In this document: positions 1 through 6,981 of the stretch, one piece after another
How positions within the stretch are numbered: position 1 is the stretch's first letter
Layout of the letters: each line of letters begins with the position of its first letter
Source of the DNA: Strigomonas culicis
Lineage: Eukaryota > Euglenozoa > Kinetoplastea > Trypanosomatida > Trypanosomatidae
Direction of reading: 5' to 3'
NCBI GenBank assembly: GCA_000482145.1
Contig: AUXH01000289.1
Coordinates: forward strand, 1-23,367
DNA length: 23,367 nt
Program-made: the position numbers and the translations under genes
Notes under the pieces: generated by a model
What the model was told of the DNA's origin: nothing
Seen by the model: the letters and a program-made list of their open reading frames with translations, nothing else
Database searches by the model: none

Positions 1-1
1 G

Positions 2-358
2 GTGGCACGGCATGGAGCCCCCTCACCGAGTGACAAGGAGGCAAGTGTACCGGTGAAGAAGACGACGAAGAAGAGTCACAGAGCTCCCGTTAAGGCGACA
101 GCAAACGCAAAAAACAAACCCCGTCGTTCCGCCCCTGTGCAGCCAGAGGACAGGTACGATCCCGGCGATGGCATCTGGGAAAGGGATGCGGAAAGCACCG
201 GCGTTGCCTCTGCCCCTAGCGTTATTCGTGCCGTCCCACAGGATCACACCATTCGCAGCAGCTATTCTCCCATGCCCGAGGACCCCTCGTCGCTGAGGGA
301 GGCAAGTATTGCGGCGTTGCATGATCGATTTGTAGCCCTGCTCAGCACACCGGTTTAG
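2..358 (+). CDS. C-terminal fragment of an unrecognised protein (5' end outside window)
   Basis: This frame is open from the left edge and ends at a TAG at 356-358, so about 118 C-terminal residues are visible. The first in-frame codon is GTG at position 2 and is almost certainly internal. The visible part is low complexity and basic at first (a Lys/Arg/Ala/Pro-rich stretch over roughly residues 17-45), which suggests a disordered tail. It then passes through an Asp/Gly/Glu patch and ends in a short amphipathic helix of about 20 residues. I recognise no domain and propose no function. The strand, the direction and the pyrimidine-rich spacer that follows match the other genes, which supports it being real coding sequence rather than a shadow. 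Confidence 0.6.
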   Translation: MARHGAPSPSDKEASVPVKKTTKKSHRAPVKATANAKNKPRRSAPVQPEDRYDPGDGIWERDAESTGVASAPSVIRAVPQDHTIRSSYSPMPEDPSSLREASIAALHDRFVALLSTPV

Positions 359-700
359 CGCAACACACATGTACATTCATTGCGTGCGATCCCTGGGGTC
401 GCTCTTGCATCGTGATTATTATTATCATTGCTGTATCATTATCGCGTAAAAAAAAAAGCTGTACACGTTAGTTTCCTCTTTTTCTTTTTCCATCCCCTGT
501 ATACGTGTGCTTATATGCTATTTCACCATTCTTCTTTGCTAAGCGTTCTTTCGTATACACCGTTGAAGTGCGTCTTCCAGTTTGTACATCTCCGTGAAGT
601 ACCAACATCTTGTTATGCCTATTTGATCTTTCTTCATTTTTGTTTCCCCTCTCTCTCTCTCTGCCTAAAAGAAAAGAGAAGATACTGCACAACTGCCTCA
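359..700 (+). promoter_or_regulatory. Intergenic spacer with trans-splice acceptor for the RNase III-like gene
   Basis: This is an AT-rich spacer without a convincing gene. A pyrimidine tract runs over about 628-666 and includes a (CT)n run at 649-662. The first AG after it is at 670-671, giving a predicted 5' UTR of about 29 nt before the ATG at 701. An open frame upstream of 701 starts at a TTG and crosses this tract, so I treat it as UTR. Acceptor use is inferred from the general trypanosomatid rule of a pyrimidine tract followed by the first AG. Confidence 0.6.
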
Positions 701-1387
701 ATGCGCTGTAGCCGCGTGTGGTGGCAACGCTCGCAGGCACCATCATCCTCGTCTTTGCTGTCCGTCGTCTCTGCTCTCACTGCACCACCCACCAACACAA
801 CCTTTACCGGCTTACTAGACCATCCGCAGGTTCCTGTCACTTCGCTTCCGTTCATACCACCGCCCCGATGGGCTGCCGAGTTGTCGCGGCGGCTCCAGCG
901 ACGTTTTCCTGGAACCGCGCAGGCGCACCACACACGCTATCTCCAGTCCTTTATCCACCCTAGCTTCACGACGGAGGAGGGTGTGAGTGGCACGATGCGT
1001 GCACTCTCTCCGCTCGGCGAAGCGGTGCTGCTGAGTGTTGTCAGCACATGGGTCGTCTCCGCTTTGGAGGGTCTGCGCCCACACGAAGTCACCTCTCTCT
1101 TGTCCTATTTGCTCAGCGATGCGTCGCTGAGCCGCACTCTCCGCGAGGCGTGGGAGCTGGAGTCGATGATCTTGACGGACGCCTCCGCCGAGTTGTTCTC
1201 GAAGGAAAAACCCATGTCTTCCAAAGGTCTCGTTCAGTGGCTCGCGACCAGCAGTACCGTGCCGGATCCATATGCGGCGGAGTGTGTCAAGTCACTTGTC
1301 GGTGTAGTGCTCTTGGAGCGTAACTATGCCGCCGCTGAGCTGTTTTGTAGGGACCACATCTTGCCGTACATTTGTGTCGTTCAATGA
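701..1387 (+). CDS. RNase III-fold pseudoenzyme, probably mitochondrial
   Basis: A 228-residue protein. The start at 701 is chosen because it is the first ATG after the predicted splice acceptor; the frame extends further upstream only through pyrimidine-tract sequence. The first 30 or so residues are rich in Arg, Ser and Ala and lack acidic residues, like a mitochondrial presequence. From residue 81 the sequence follows the RNase III layout: LQSFIHPSF at 81-89 (compare the family's L-x-x-F/A-T-H-P-S), LSPLGEAVL at 102-110 (compare LEFLGDAVL), a helical middle, then AECVKSLVGVVL at 183-194 (compare ADxFEALIGAIYL) and a final FCRDHILPYI helix. Several metal-binding acidic positions are changed (Glu to Ser in the signature, Glu to Lys in the last motif), so cleavage activity is unlikely. 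No dsRNA-binding domain follows. Kinetoplastid editosome proteins and mitoribosomal proteins such as mL44 use inactive RNase III folds; which of these it resembles most I cannot tell. Confidence 0.72.
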   Translation: MRCSRVWWQRSQAPSSSSLLSVVSALTAPPTNTTFTGLLDHPQVPVTSLPFIPPPRWAAELSRRLQRRFPGTAQAHHTRYLQSFIHPSFTTEEGVSGTMRALSPLGEAVLLSVVSTWVVSALEGLRPHEVTSLLSYLLSDASLSRTLREAWELESMILTDASAELFSKEKPMSSKGLVQWLATSSTVPDPYAAECVKSLVGVVLLERNYAAAELFCRDHILPYICVVQ

Positions 1388-1730
1388 GCATCATTCTTGC
1401 AACCCAGTACTTCACATATTTGATAACAATCGCAGCAACTCAATCAGCTAAAAAAAAAAAAGAAAACTACTATATGCACTAACATCTAACATCTATATTC
1501 ACGTACTGTACACGTATACATATACATACATATATATACTCCCGACGGCACGTTTATTTTTCGTTGTATACCTTCCCCCCGGTTCTCCTTCTTTAGGAAT
1601 CCTATAGTATTTTTTTTTAGTTCCACCAAAAAACAATCTTGTTGTTCTCTTCCCATTTCCTACTTATTTGAACAAACCTTCTGTTATCCGTAAACTTGAG
1701 ACTCTTCGCTTTGATTGCGAGCATTGACTA
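1388..1730 (+). promoter_or_regulatory. Intergenic spacer with candidate splice acceptors for the CCCH gene
   Basis: This spacer holds an A11 run near 1450, a TA-rich stretch near 1515-1540 and several pyrimidine tracts. Candidate tract and AG pairs are 1571-1594 with AG 1595-1596, the T-run at 1611-1618 with AG 1619-1620, and 1638-1670 with AG 1699-1700. The last would leave a 5' UTR of 30 nt. No gene is seen. Confidence 0.5.
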
Positions 1731-3449
1731 ATGAACGCTGTTGACTCTCTGTTGGTTCGTCTCCAGATCCCGGAGACGATCCCTTTGTTCAAGCGGCTCG
1801 GTGTGGACCGTATTGTGGCGCTCCGCAAGGTTGACCCTGAGAAGCTTCGCGAGATTGTTCCCAACGATGCCAAGCGTAAGGAGCTGGAGAAGATGATCAA
1901 CAACCGTGGCCCTCACGGACGCCGCTCCAACCAGAATCAGGACCCCAGCCCCGCGCCCGCCCAAGGCCAGCCCCCGGTGCAAAGCCAGCCCCCGGCGCAA
2001 AGCCAGCCTCCGGCTCAGGGCCAGAACCAGCGCATGAGCTACGGCCCGAACGGTAACAACTACGGACAGCAGCGCCAAGAGCACCGCGACCCCGTGGGCC
2101 GCGGTCGTGGTGGCTTTCCGCGTGGCGGTGGGCTTGGCGGCGGCAGCGCTGCCGCCGGCGGTGGCGATGCCGAATCCAATGAGGCTCCGCGCATCTGCCG
2201 TCACTACCACACAAAGGAAGGGTGCAAGTACGGGGATGACTGTAAGTTCTTGCACACGGAGGACGAACACGACACTGCCGAAGGCGCGAAGCCGCGCCGT
2301 GAGGATGTGCCGGATGAGGTGCTCCGCGAGAGGTACGAGTTCAGTGAAGAGATCCGCTTTCCTGCCAGAAACCTGAAGTACCTTTTTGGTATGAAGGACA
2401 AGGGCGAGAAGGAGAAGAAGGACGACAAGCCCAGGAGCGTAGTAAAGAGCTTGAAGGAGATCATGGAGCAGTGCAAGACGGAGCACGGCCATATCTTAAA
2501 GAACGAGGTGGATGATGCGGAGATTCCCATCACCATCTTCGGTTCTTCTGCAGAGGATGTTGCCAAGGCGAAGGAGATGATCGCACACGCGGTCGGCGTC
2601 TACAAGGAGATGCAGCAGAAGCAGCGCGCCGCGCAGGCGATGAGCGAGCTCGACATCAACATCCGCGCGTGCAAGACGCTGATCGCGGCGAACGACCGCA
2701 ACGCGGATGCGCCCAATTACATTTCGGACGCTATCCTGCGCCGCATCATCTCTACCTTCCGTTTCGTGTCGCCGCCGGATGTGCGTCACTTCAAGGCGGA
2801 GACGAAGAACGGCGACCACGATAAGCTGGTCACGGTCAGTAAGATTGTCTCCCAGCTCAAGGGTGTCCAGGCCGTCATGTTCTGCCAGAGCGACAAGCGC
2901 GTGGCCGACATGGTGGGCGGAAAGGAACGCGTGGGACGCTTCTTTGGTGGCGTCACACCCGCCTTCCTCCACCGCGGGCTCAACAAGGAAGAGCGCATGC
3001 AGCTGCTTGAGGACTTCAAGAACGGCAAGCCGAACGCGAACGGTGTGAGGGAGCGGCTGCTCGTCACCTCGGAGGATTATGCCAAGTTAGCCCAGAAGAA
3101 CGTCATGCCGTATGTGAATCTCATTATCAACTTTTCCGTTCCCCGTACGGAGGAGTTCTACGTGCTTCAGTCGATGGTGGCGGGCCGCCACGGGACTGTC
3201 GGTGCCTCCTTCCTGATAGTGAACGACAAGCAGGACGAGTTTGCGATAGAAACGGACTACCTGAAGAAGATCGAACGCGATGTGGATTTCACCGTGTACA
3301 CGAAAGAGGAGGACTTCAGCGAGACGGCGCAGTGCATGACCTACGACACCGTGACGGAGCCGCTGACGCTTCCCACTGCCTACCCGCCTGCTGACTGGCG
3401 CGAGCACCTCAACGACGCCAAGCCTCCCAAGTTTCATAAGCGCAAGTAG
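1731..3449 (+). CDS. CCCH zinc-finger protein with lone degenerate DEAD-box RecA2 lobe
   Basis: A 572-residue protein, probably an RNA-binding regulator. Residues 1-57 form a short helical, SAM-like domain. Residues 58-150 are disordered, with a Pro/Gln repeat (78-98) and Gly/Arg-rich GRGRGG-type sequence (about 123-145). A canonical C-x8-C-x5-C-x3-H finger uses C156, C165, C171 and H175. Residues 202-290 resemble a KH-like alpha/beta unit. Residues about 375-500 match the C-terminal RecA lobe of DEAD-box helicases in order: VMFCQSDKR (motif IV), AFLHRGLNKEERMQLLEDF, LLVTSEDYAK (motif V region), VNLIINFSVPRTEEFY, and SMVAGRHG where HRxGRxGR of motif VI is expected. No Walker A, DEAD or SAT motif is present, so the ATPase lobe is missing and helicase activity is not expected. 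Third codon positions are strongly C/G, suggesting an abundant protein. Trypanosomatids have many ZC3H proteins; I cannot assign a specific ZC3H number. Confidence 0.85.
   Translation: MNAVDSLLVRLQIPETIPLFKRLGVDRIVALRKVDPEKLREIVPNDAKRKELEKMINNRGPHGRRSNQNQDPSPAPAQGQPPVQSQPPAQSQPPAQGQNQRMSYGPNGNNYGQQRQEHRDPVGRGRGGFPRGGGLGGGSAAAGGGDAESNEAPRICRHYHTKEGCKYGDDCKFLHTEDEHDTAEGAKPRREDVPDEVLRERYEFSEEIRFPARNLKYLFGMKDKGEKEKKDDKPRSVVKSLKEIMEQCKTEHGHILKNEVDDAEIPITIFGSSAEDVAKAKEMIAHAVGVYKEMQQKQRAAQAMSELDINIRACKTLIAANDRNADAPNYISDAILRRIISTFRFVSPPDVRHFKAETKNGDHDKLVTVSKIVSQLKGVQAVMFCQSDKRVADMVGGKERVGRFFGGVTPAFLHRGLNKEERMQLLEDFKNGKPNANGVRERLLVTSEDYAKLAQKNVMPYVNLIINFSVPRTEEFYVLQSMVAGRHGTVGASFLIVNDKQDEFAIETDYLKKIERDVDFTVYTKEEDFSETAQCMTYDTVTEPLTLPTAYPPADWREHLNDAKPPKFHKRK
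1962..2024 (+). repeat. 18-bp tandem repeat encoding Q-[SG]-Q-P-P-[AV]
   Basis: Three full copies at 1962-1979, 1980-1997 and 1998-2015, plus a half copy to 2024, in frame inside the CCCH gene. The copies differ by only a few bases. The 18-bp unit keeps the frame, so copy number could vary without breaking the protein. Confidence 0.85.
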
Positions 3450-4297
3450 AAGAAAAAAATAGGTATCACATGGAAAAACAAATGAGCAAGAAAACACGCC
3501 AAAAATAAAAATAAGAATAAAAATAAAGAACAGCATAAAAAAGAATAATAAAAACAAAGAAATACAAGATTAAAAAAATGTTCAACTATACATCTAATAA
3601 AAAAAAAAGAATGAAAACAGGTAAAAAAAAGTTGAGCTACCACATAGGTAAAAGAAAGAGTACCCTGAATGTTAAATAAAAAAGGAGTTTTAACGTTTTC
3701 TTTTGTTATTTTATTACCAGCATGGCCCCCTTTCTCCTTTGAAAAACGGGCATATTAAGGTTTTTACTAAAAGGGTAAAGGGAAAGAAAAAGAAATAAAG
3801 AAAAAGTACTCTTTGTGGTAATAGTAATAGTTCGCAGACCTTTCTTTTGATAATTTATCATCTGTACAGCCTGCGTTTTCCTTTTTGAAGGACGAAGTTG
3901 CTTTTTTTTTTTTTGCTAAAGATGACAAAAAATCTCAAAGAGCTAGCACTCTTCTTATCTCTCCCTGAAAGTACACCATATACGCATCCACGTTTTTGTT
4001 TTGTGTTTTTGTTCTTCTTTTTTTTTATCGTAAATCCATACTAATAGTTGTATAAAAACAAAAAATAAAAAATAAAAAAAAAGATAAATACTTGATGCGT
4101 ACGTTCTCATCTTTATTCCAATAACTGTTTTCGTTCTCTCTTTTCTTCTTCTTCTTGTTCTCTTTCTCTCTCTCTCTCACTTTCTTTTCTTAATTCTTTT
4201 TATGCATGAGCATCGCACTTTTGCTACAAGTTATTAAAGGCTCCTTTCCCCCCTCCCCTCTTCTTTTCTTATTACCGACGTGTGCGTAGAAGTGATC
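3450..4297 (+). promoter_or_regulatory. Long intergenic spacer: A-rich 3' UTR, then pyrimidine tracts
   Basis: The longest spacer in the window, at 848 nt. Its first about 190 nt (3450-3640) are strikingly A-rich, with repeated AATAAA-like and AAAATAAA units, probably the 3' UTR of the CCCH gene. The middle (3660-4080) is AT-rich, with a T-run of 14 to 15 near 3901-3914, and contains no ORF worth calling. Pyrimidine tracts at 4137-4180 and 4241-4270 precede AG 4288-4289, leaving only 8 nt before the ATG at 4298. I see no tRNA or other RNA gene. Confidence 0.55.
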
Positions 4298-5458
4298 ATG
4301 ACTTCCGAGCCCAACTCTGACACGGAGGTGGATCTGCCCACTCTCTACGCATACGAAGAGGTGGAGCGAGTGAAATCAAAGGAGGAGCTGATTGTCGAAA
4401 GGTTTCGTGAACTACACATGGAAGCTTTTCCCGCCAAGGAATTCCCAGAGTCCGACCCCACTGGAGGGAAGAGTTATCTCCACGCGTGCAACCAGATCAA
4501 TAAGGACTCCTTTATGATTTTTCCGACGCAGAGCATAGCCAACGAACTGGCGAAGGATAAGGAAACGCTGGACTTGTCACATGCCAACTTGGGAGTGAAG
4601 GGGTGCACGGCGCTCGCCGCCGCACTGCGTATCAACACGACAGCGACCGCCTTGGTGCTTGTGGGCAACCACATGGGAGCTACCGGTGCACTGGAGGTGG
4701 TCAAGGCGATTCACGAATCGCGTAACGTCACCCAATTAGACCTATCGAGCAACGGGTTGGGAAAGGTGGAGCTCAGCGGCGGCACCGCTGCCCAGGCCAG
4801 TACCGTGATCCGCGAGCTCTTTGCGACCGGCAGCTTGATCGAGTCGCTGTCGCTGCGCGATAACGGTATTGGTGACGCGGACACACGCACCATCGCGGAG
4901 GTGCTGTCGGAGAACACGGTGCTGCACGAGTTAGATCTTAGCTACAACCAAATTGGCTACCTCGGCGCCATCGAGCTCAGCAAGATGCTCTCCCAAAATG
5001 TCGACCTCCGCGTCATTAACTTGGAGTGGAACAACTTCCGCAACACGGGTGCTTCTAAATTGCTGTCCGAGGGCGTCCTCAACAATAACACATTGAAGAC
5101 AGTCAACTTGAGCGCGTGCGGCCTCGATGACGCTTGTGCGGTTCTGTTGGGTCGTGTCATCAGTGAAAACGCGATTGAGGAGTTCTACGTGGCCAACAAT
5201 CGGATCGGCGCGGCCGGTGCAGAAGCCATTGCCAAGGGGCTGCCTGCTTCGTCGTCACTGCAGACGCTGGTGCTGGACGGCAATCCTGTCAAGGACAAGG
5301 GGTGCCTTGCCCTTGTGGGCGTTGTGACGAGCGGCGAGGCGCGTTCACTGCGGCTGCTCAGCCTGAAGCACTGCGAGTGCAGTCCAGAAACAGAGTTGAG
5401 TGGATCTCAATCGAACTCTAGCTCGTGCAAAATATTGATATCGGAGGGCCGCAGTTAG
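4298..5458 (+). CDS. Leucine-rich repeat protein, ribonuclease-inhibitor (RNI) type
   Basis: A 386-residue protein. The frame opens at a GTG at 4280, but the first ATG is at 4298, just after the predicted splice acceptor, so I start there. Residues 1-87 are an acidic helical N-terminal region with no recognised domain. From about residue 89 there are about nine or ten repeats with a period near 28 residues, each with an L-x-x-L-x-L-x-x-N/C-x-I/L-G core followed by a GAxxLAxxL-type helix. Clear examples are at about 89, 118, 146, 182, 211, 238, 267, 294 and 322 (for instance ELDLSYNQIGYLGAIELSKM and EFYVANNRIGAAGAEAIAKG). This is the NOD3/RNI LRR pattern. Such proteins are interaction scaffolds; in flagellates some are axonemal (the nexin-dynein regulatory subunit DRC5/TCTE1 is of this type), but nothing here proves that. 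There is no signal peptide or membrane segment. The tail from about residue 365 is Ser-rich and non-repetitive. Confidence 0.85.
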   Translation: MTSEPNSDTEVDLPTLYAYEEVERVKSKEELIVERFRELHMEAFPAKEFPESDPTGGKSYLHACNQINKDSFMIFPTQSIANELAKDKETLDLSHANLGVKGCTALAAALRINTTATALVLVGNHMGATGALEVVKAIHESRNVTQLDLSSNGLGKVELSGGTAAQASTVIRELFATGSLIESLSLRDNGIGDADTRTIAEVLSENTVLHELDLSYNQIGYLGAIELSKMLSQNVDLRVINLEWNNFRNTGASKLLSEGVLNNNTLKTVNLSACGLDDACAVLLGRVISENAIEEFYVANNRIGAAGAEAIAKGLPASSSLQTLVLDGNPVKDKGCLALVGVVTSGEARSLRLLSLKHCECSPETELSGSQSNSSSCKILISEGRS

Positions 5459-5865
5459 ACGGTGCCTGACGCGCAGTACATATGCAATAAACCGTTAGAG
5501 CAACTTCTCGTTATTGCGATTAAGGCCTTAAAAAAAAAATGAAATCTCGACACAACTTCTTCATTGTACAATTTTTTTCTTCCATTAGTCTTTACTCGAT
5601 GTAACTATAAATGTACACAACAAGTATCAAATGAAACGGCAATAGCAAGCAACCTCTAAGGTTGCGGAGCATGAGAATAATAATTGTAAAAAGAGCAAAT
5701 GTACCAGAGCAGCTGACAAAGCAGATTTGTCGTGCGAATCAAGAGAGACCAATTATCCTCTTCTCTCCCCCGTTCTTCCTAGTCCAGTTCCTATTCTTTG
5801 CGTACTAGCACCTCCTCCCAGGTGCCCTCGATTGACTGTTGAAACGCGGAGAGACCAAAAGGAAC
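5459..5865 (+). promoter_or_regulatory. Intergenic spacer with splice acceptor for the helical-repeat gene
   Basis: AT-rich, with an A9 run near 5530. A pyrimidine tract at about 5754-5780 is followed at once by AG 5781-5782, with further AGs at 5786-5787 and 5807-5808. The predicted 5' UTR is 60 to 85 nt. No gene is seen. A 161-residue frame that crosses this tract starts at a TTG and is a shadow. Confidence 0.55.
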
Positions 5866-6726
5866 ATGCAGCCGTACGAGCCGCTTTTGAACCAATTGAG
5901 TGCGTTCGGTCGGTCCGACGCGACGGCACAGTCCGTTTGCGCCGCCGAGATGGAAAAAGCGGCGCAGGACATACAAAACGTGACTCGCATTCCGCTCATG
6001 ACGGATCAGCACATGTCACAAGTGGCCGAGCTGCTCGAGACCTTTCCCCCCGCATCCAGGGCCACCAAGGCGCTCCTCTCCTTTCTTTCCAGTCTGTGCC
6101 TCGCCGACGAGAACCGCATCATGGCGGTTCGGTTTGGCGTGCCTTCCACTTGCGTGGTCCTGCTGCAAAACACGGAGGAGCTGCTAGCAGACACGCTCTA
6201 CTACATTTTTGACTTAGCTAGTACGCTGTCGGCGAACGACGGAAGTGCCCGTGACGCCCTTCGCCCGAGTATCCCCTACATCATCACCGCGCTGGAGCGT
6301 CAGAAGGATGTGGTGGACGTGGTCCTCGGTGGAGCCATCTCACTCAGTACGCTGTCCATGCTGAACGTGGCCAATTGTGAGCTCATCATCGCGCGGGGTG
6401 GCTTTCAAACGTTGGTCAACACGTACATGAATATCTCACAGCTGCTCACGGCTCACCGACAGAAGAAGAAAACAAAAGGGGAAGGGGCAAGCTTTCGCGC
6501 AGCAGAGGAGAAGGACCAGTCCACTCTGTACACGTATGAAAACACACTGTTCTGGATTAAGGACGCACTGCTGAAGCTGTGTCACGCCGATATTCCGGCC
6601 GTGGATGAGGCGATCAAATCCGCTAACTACGGCCTGTATGGACAGAGTATTCTGATGGACGAGCTGAAGTGGTCCTTGACCTTTGAGCGGAAGAAGCTGA
6701 AACAGAAAGGCACACTCAAGGGCTAA
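5866..6726 (+). CDS. Conserved-type hypothetical protein, all-helical (possible armadillo-like fold)
   Basis: A 286-residue protein; ATG 5866 is the first in the frame, with only a TTG further upstream. I do not recognise the family. The sequence is predicted to be almost entirely alpha-helical: short Leu/Ala-rich helices of 12 to 18 residues separated by polar turns, for example AVRFGVPSTCVVLLQNTEEL and DVVDVVLGGAISLSTLSML. This kind of pattern, with a GV/GG turn before a hydrophobic helix, is common in armadillo/HEAT-like proteins. A Lys/Glu-rich flexible loop lies at about residues 200-220 (HRQKKKTKGEG), followed by two more helices and a basic C-terminus. There is no signal peptide, membrane segment or catalytic motif. 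A scaffold role would be a guess. Codon bias is weaker than in the arginyl-tRNA synthetase gene downstream, which hints at lower expression. Confidence 0.75.
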   Translation: MQPYEPLLNQLSAFGRSDATAQSVCAAEMEKAAQDIQNVTRIPLMTDQHMSQVAELLETFPPASRATKALLSFLSSLCLADENRIMAVRFGVPSTCVVLLQNTEELLADTLYYIFDLASTLSANDGSARDALRPSIPYIITALERQKDVVDVVLGGAISLSTLSMLNVANCELIIARGGFQTLVNTYMNISQLLTAHRQKKKTKGEGASFRAAEEKDQSTLYTYENTLFWIKDALLKLCHADIPAVDEAIKSANYGLYGQSILMDELKWSLTFERKKLKQKGTLKG

Positions 6727-6981
6727 TATACAATGTGAATACATGTACGAATAGAGTCCGATCATCAAAGCCACATGGAGTTACTACCGTTTCTTTGCCC
6801 TCTTCCCTCCCCCTTCACTCGACTTCCTTATTCCTAAGTGAGGGTGAAGTCATAATGTGTATGCACTTTTTTTCCCCCGTTTCACAGCACTTTTCCTGCT
6901 CGCTCCCTCCCCTCTTCACTCGCCCGGTAAGCTATCTTTCGATCAGCCATACATCTTTAACCCCCTCCCCCTCTTGGTCAA
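6727..6981 (+). promoter_or_regulatory. Intergenic spacer with several splice acceptors before argRS
   Basis: Three pyrimidine tracts occur in 255 nt: 6788-6835 with AG 6837-6838; 6866-6927 with AG 6886-6887 inside it and AG 6930-6931 and 6945-6946 after it; and 6961-6979, immediately before the ATG at 6982. The next AG after the third tract is at 6986-6987, inside the second codon. An in-frame TAA at 6958-6960 rules out an N-terminal extension of the synthetase in this frame. Confidence 0.6.

Noticed and set aside
428..700. A 91-codon N-terminal extension of the RNase III-like protein
   Set aside because: It starts at TTG and includes the polypyrimidine tract and the predicted acceptor AG 670-671, so it is 5' flank.
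1728..2492. A 254-codon minus-strand frame opposite the CCCH gene
   Set aside because: Leu/Ala/Val/Arg-rich shadow of strongly codon-biased sense sequence, with no independent evidence.
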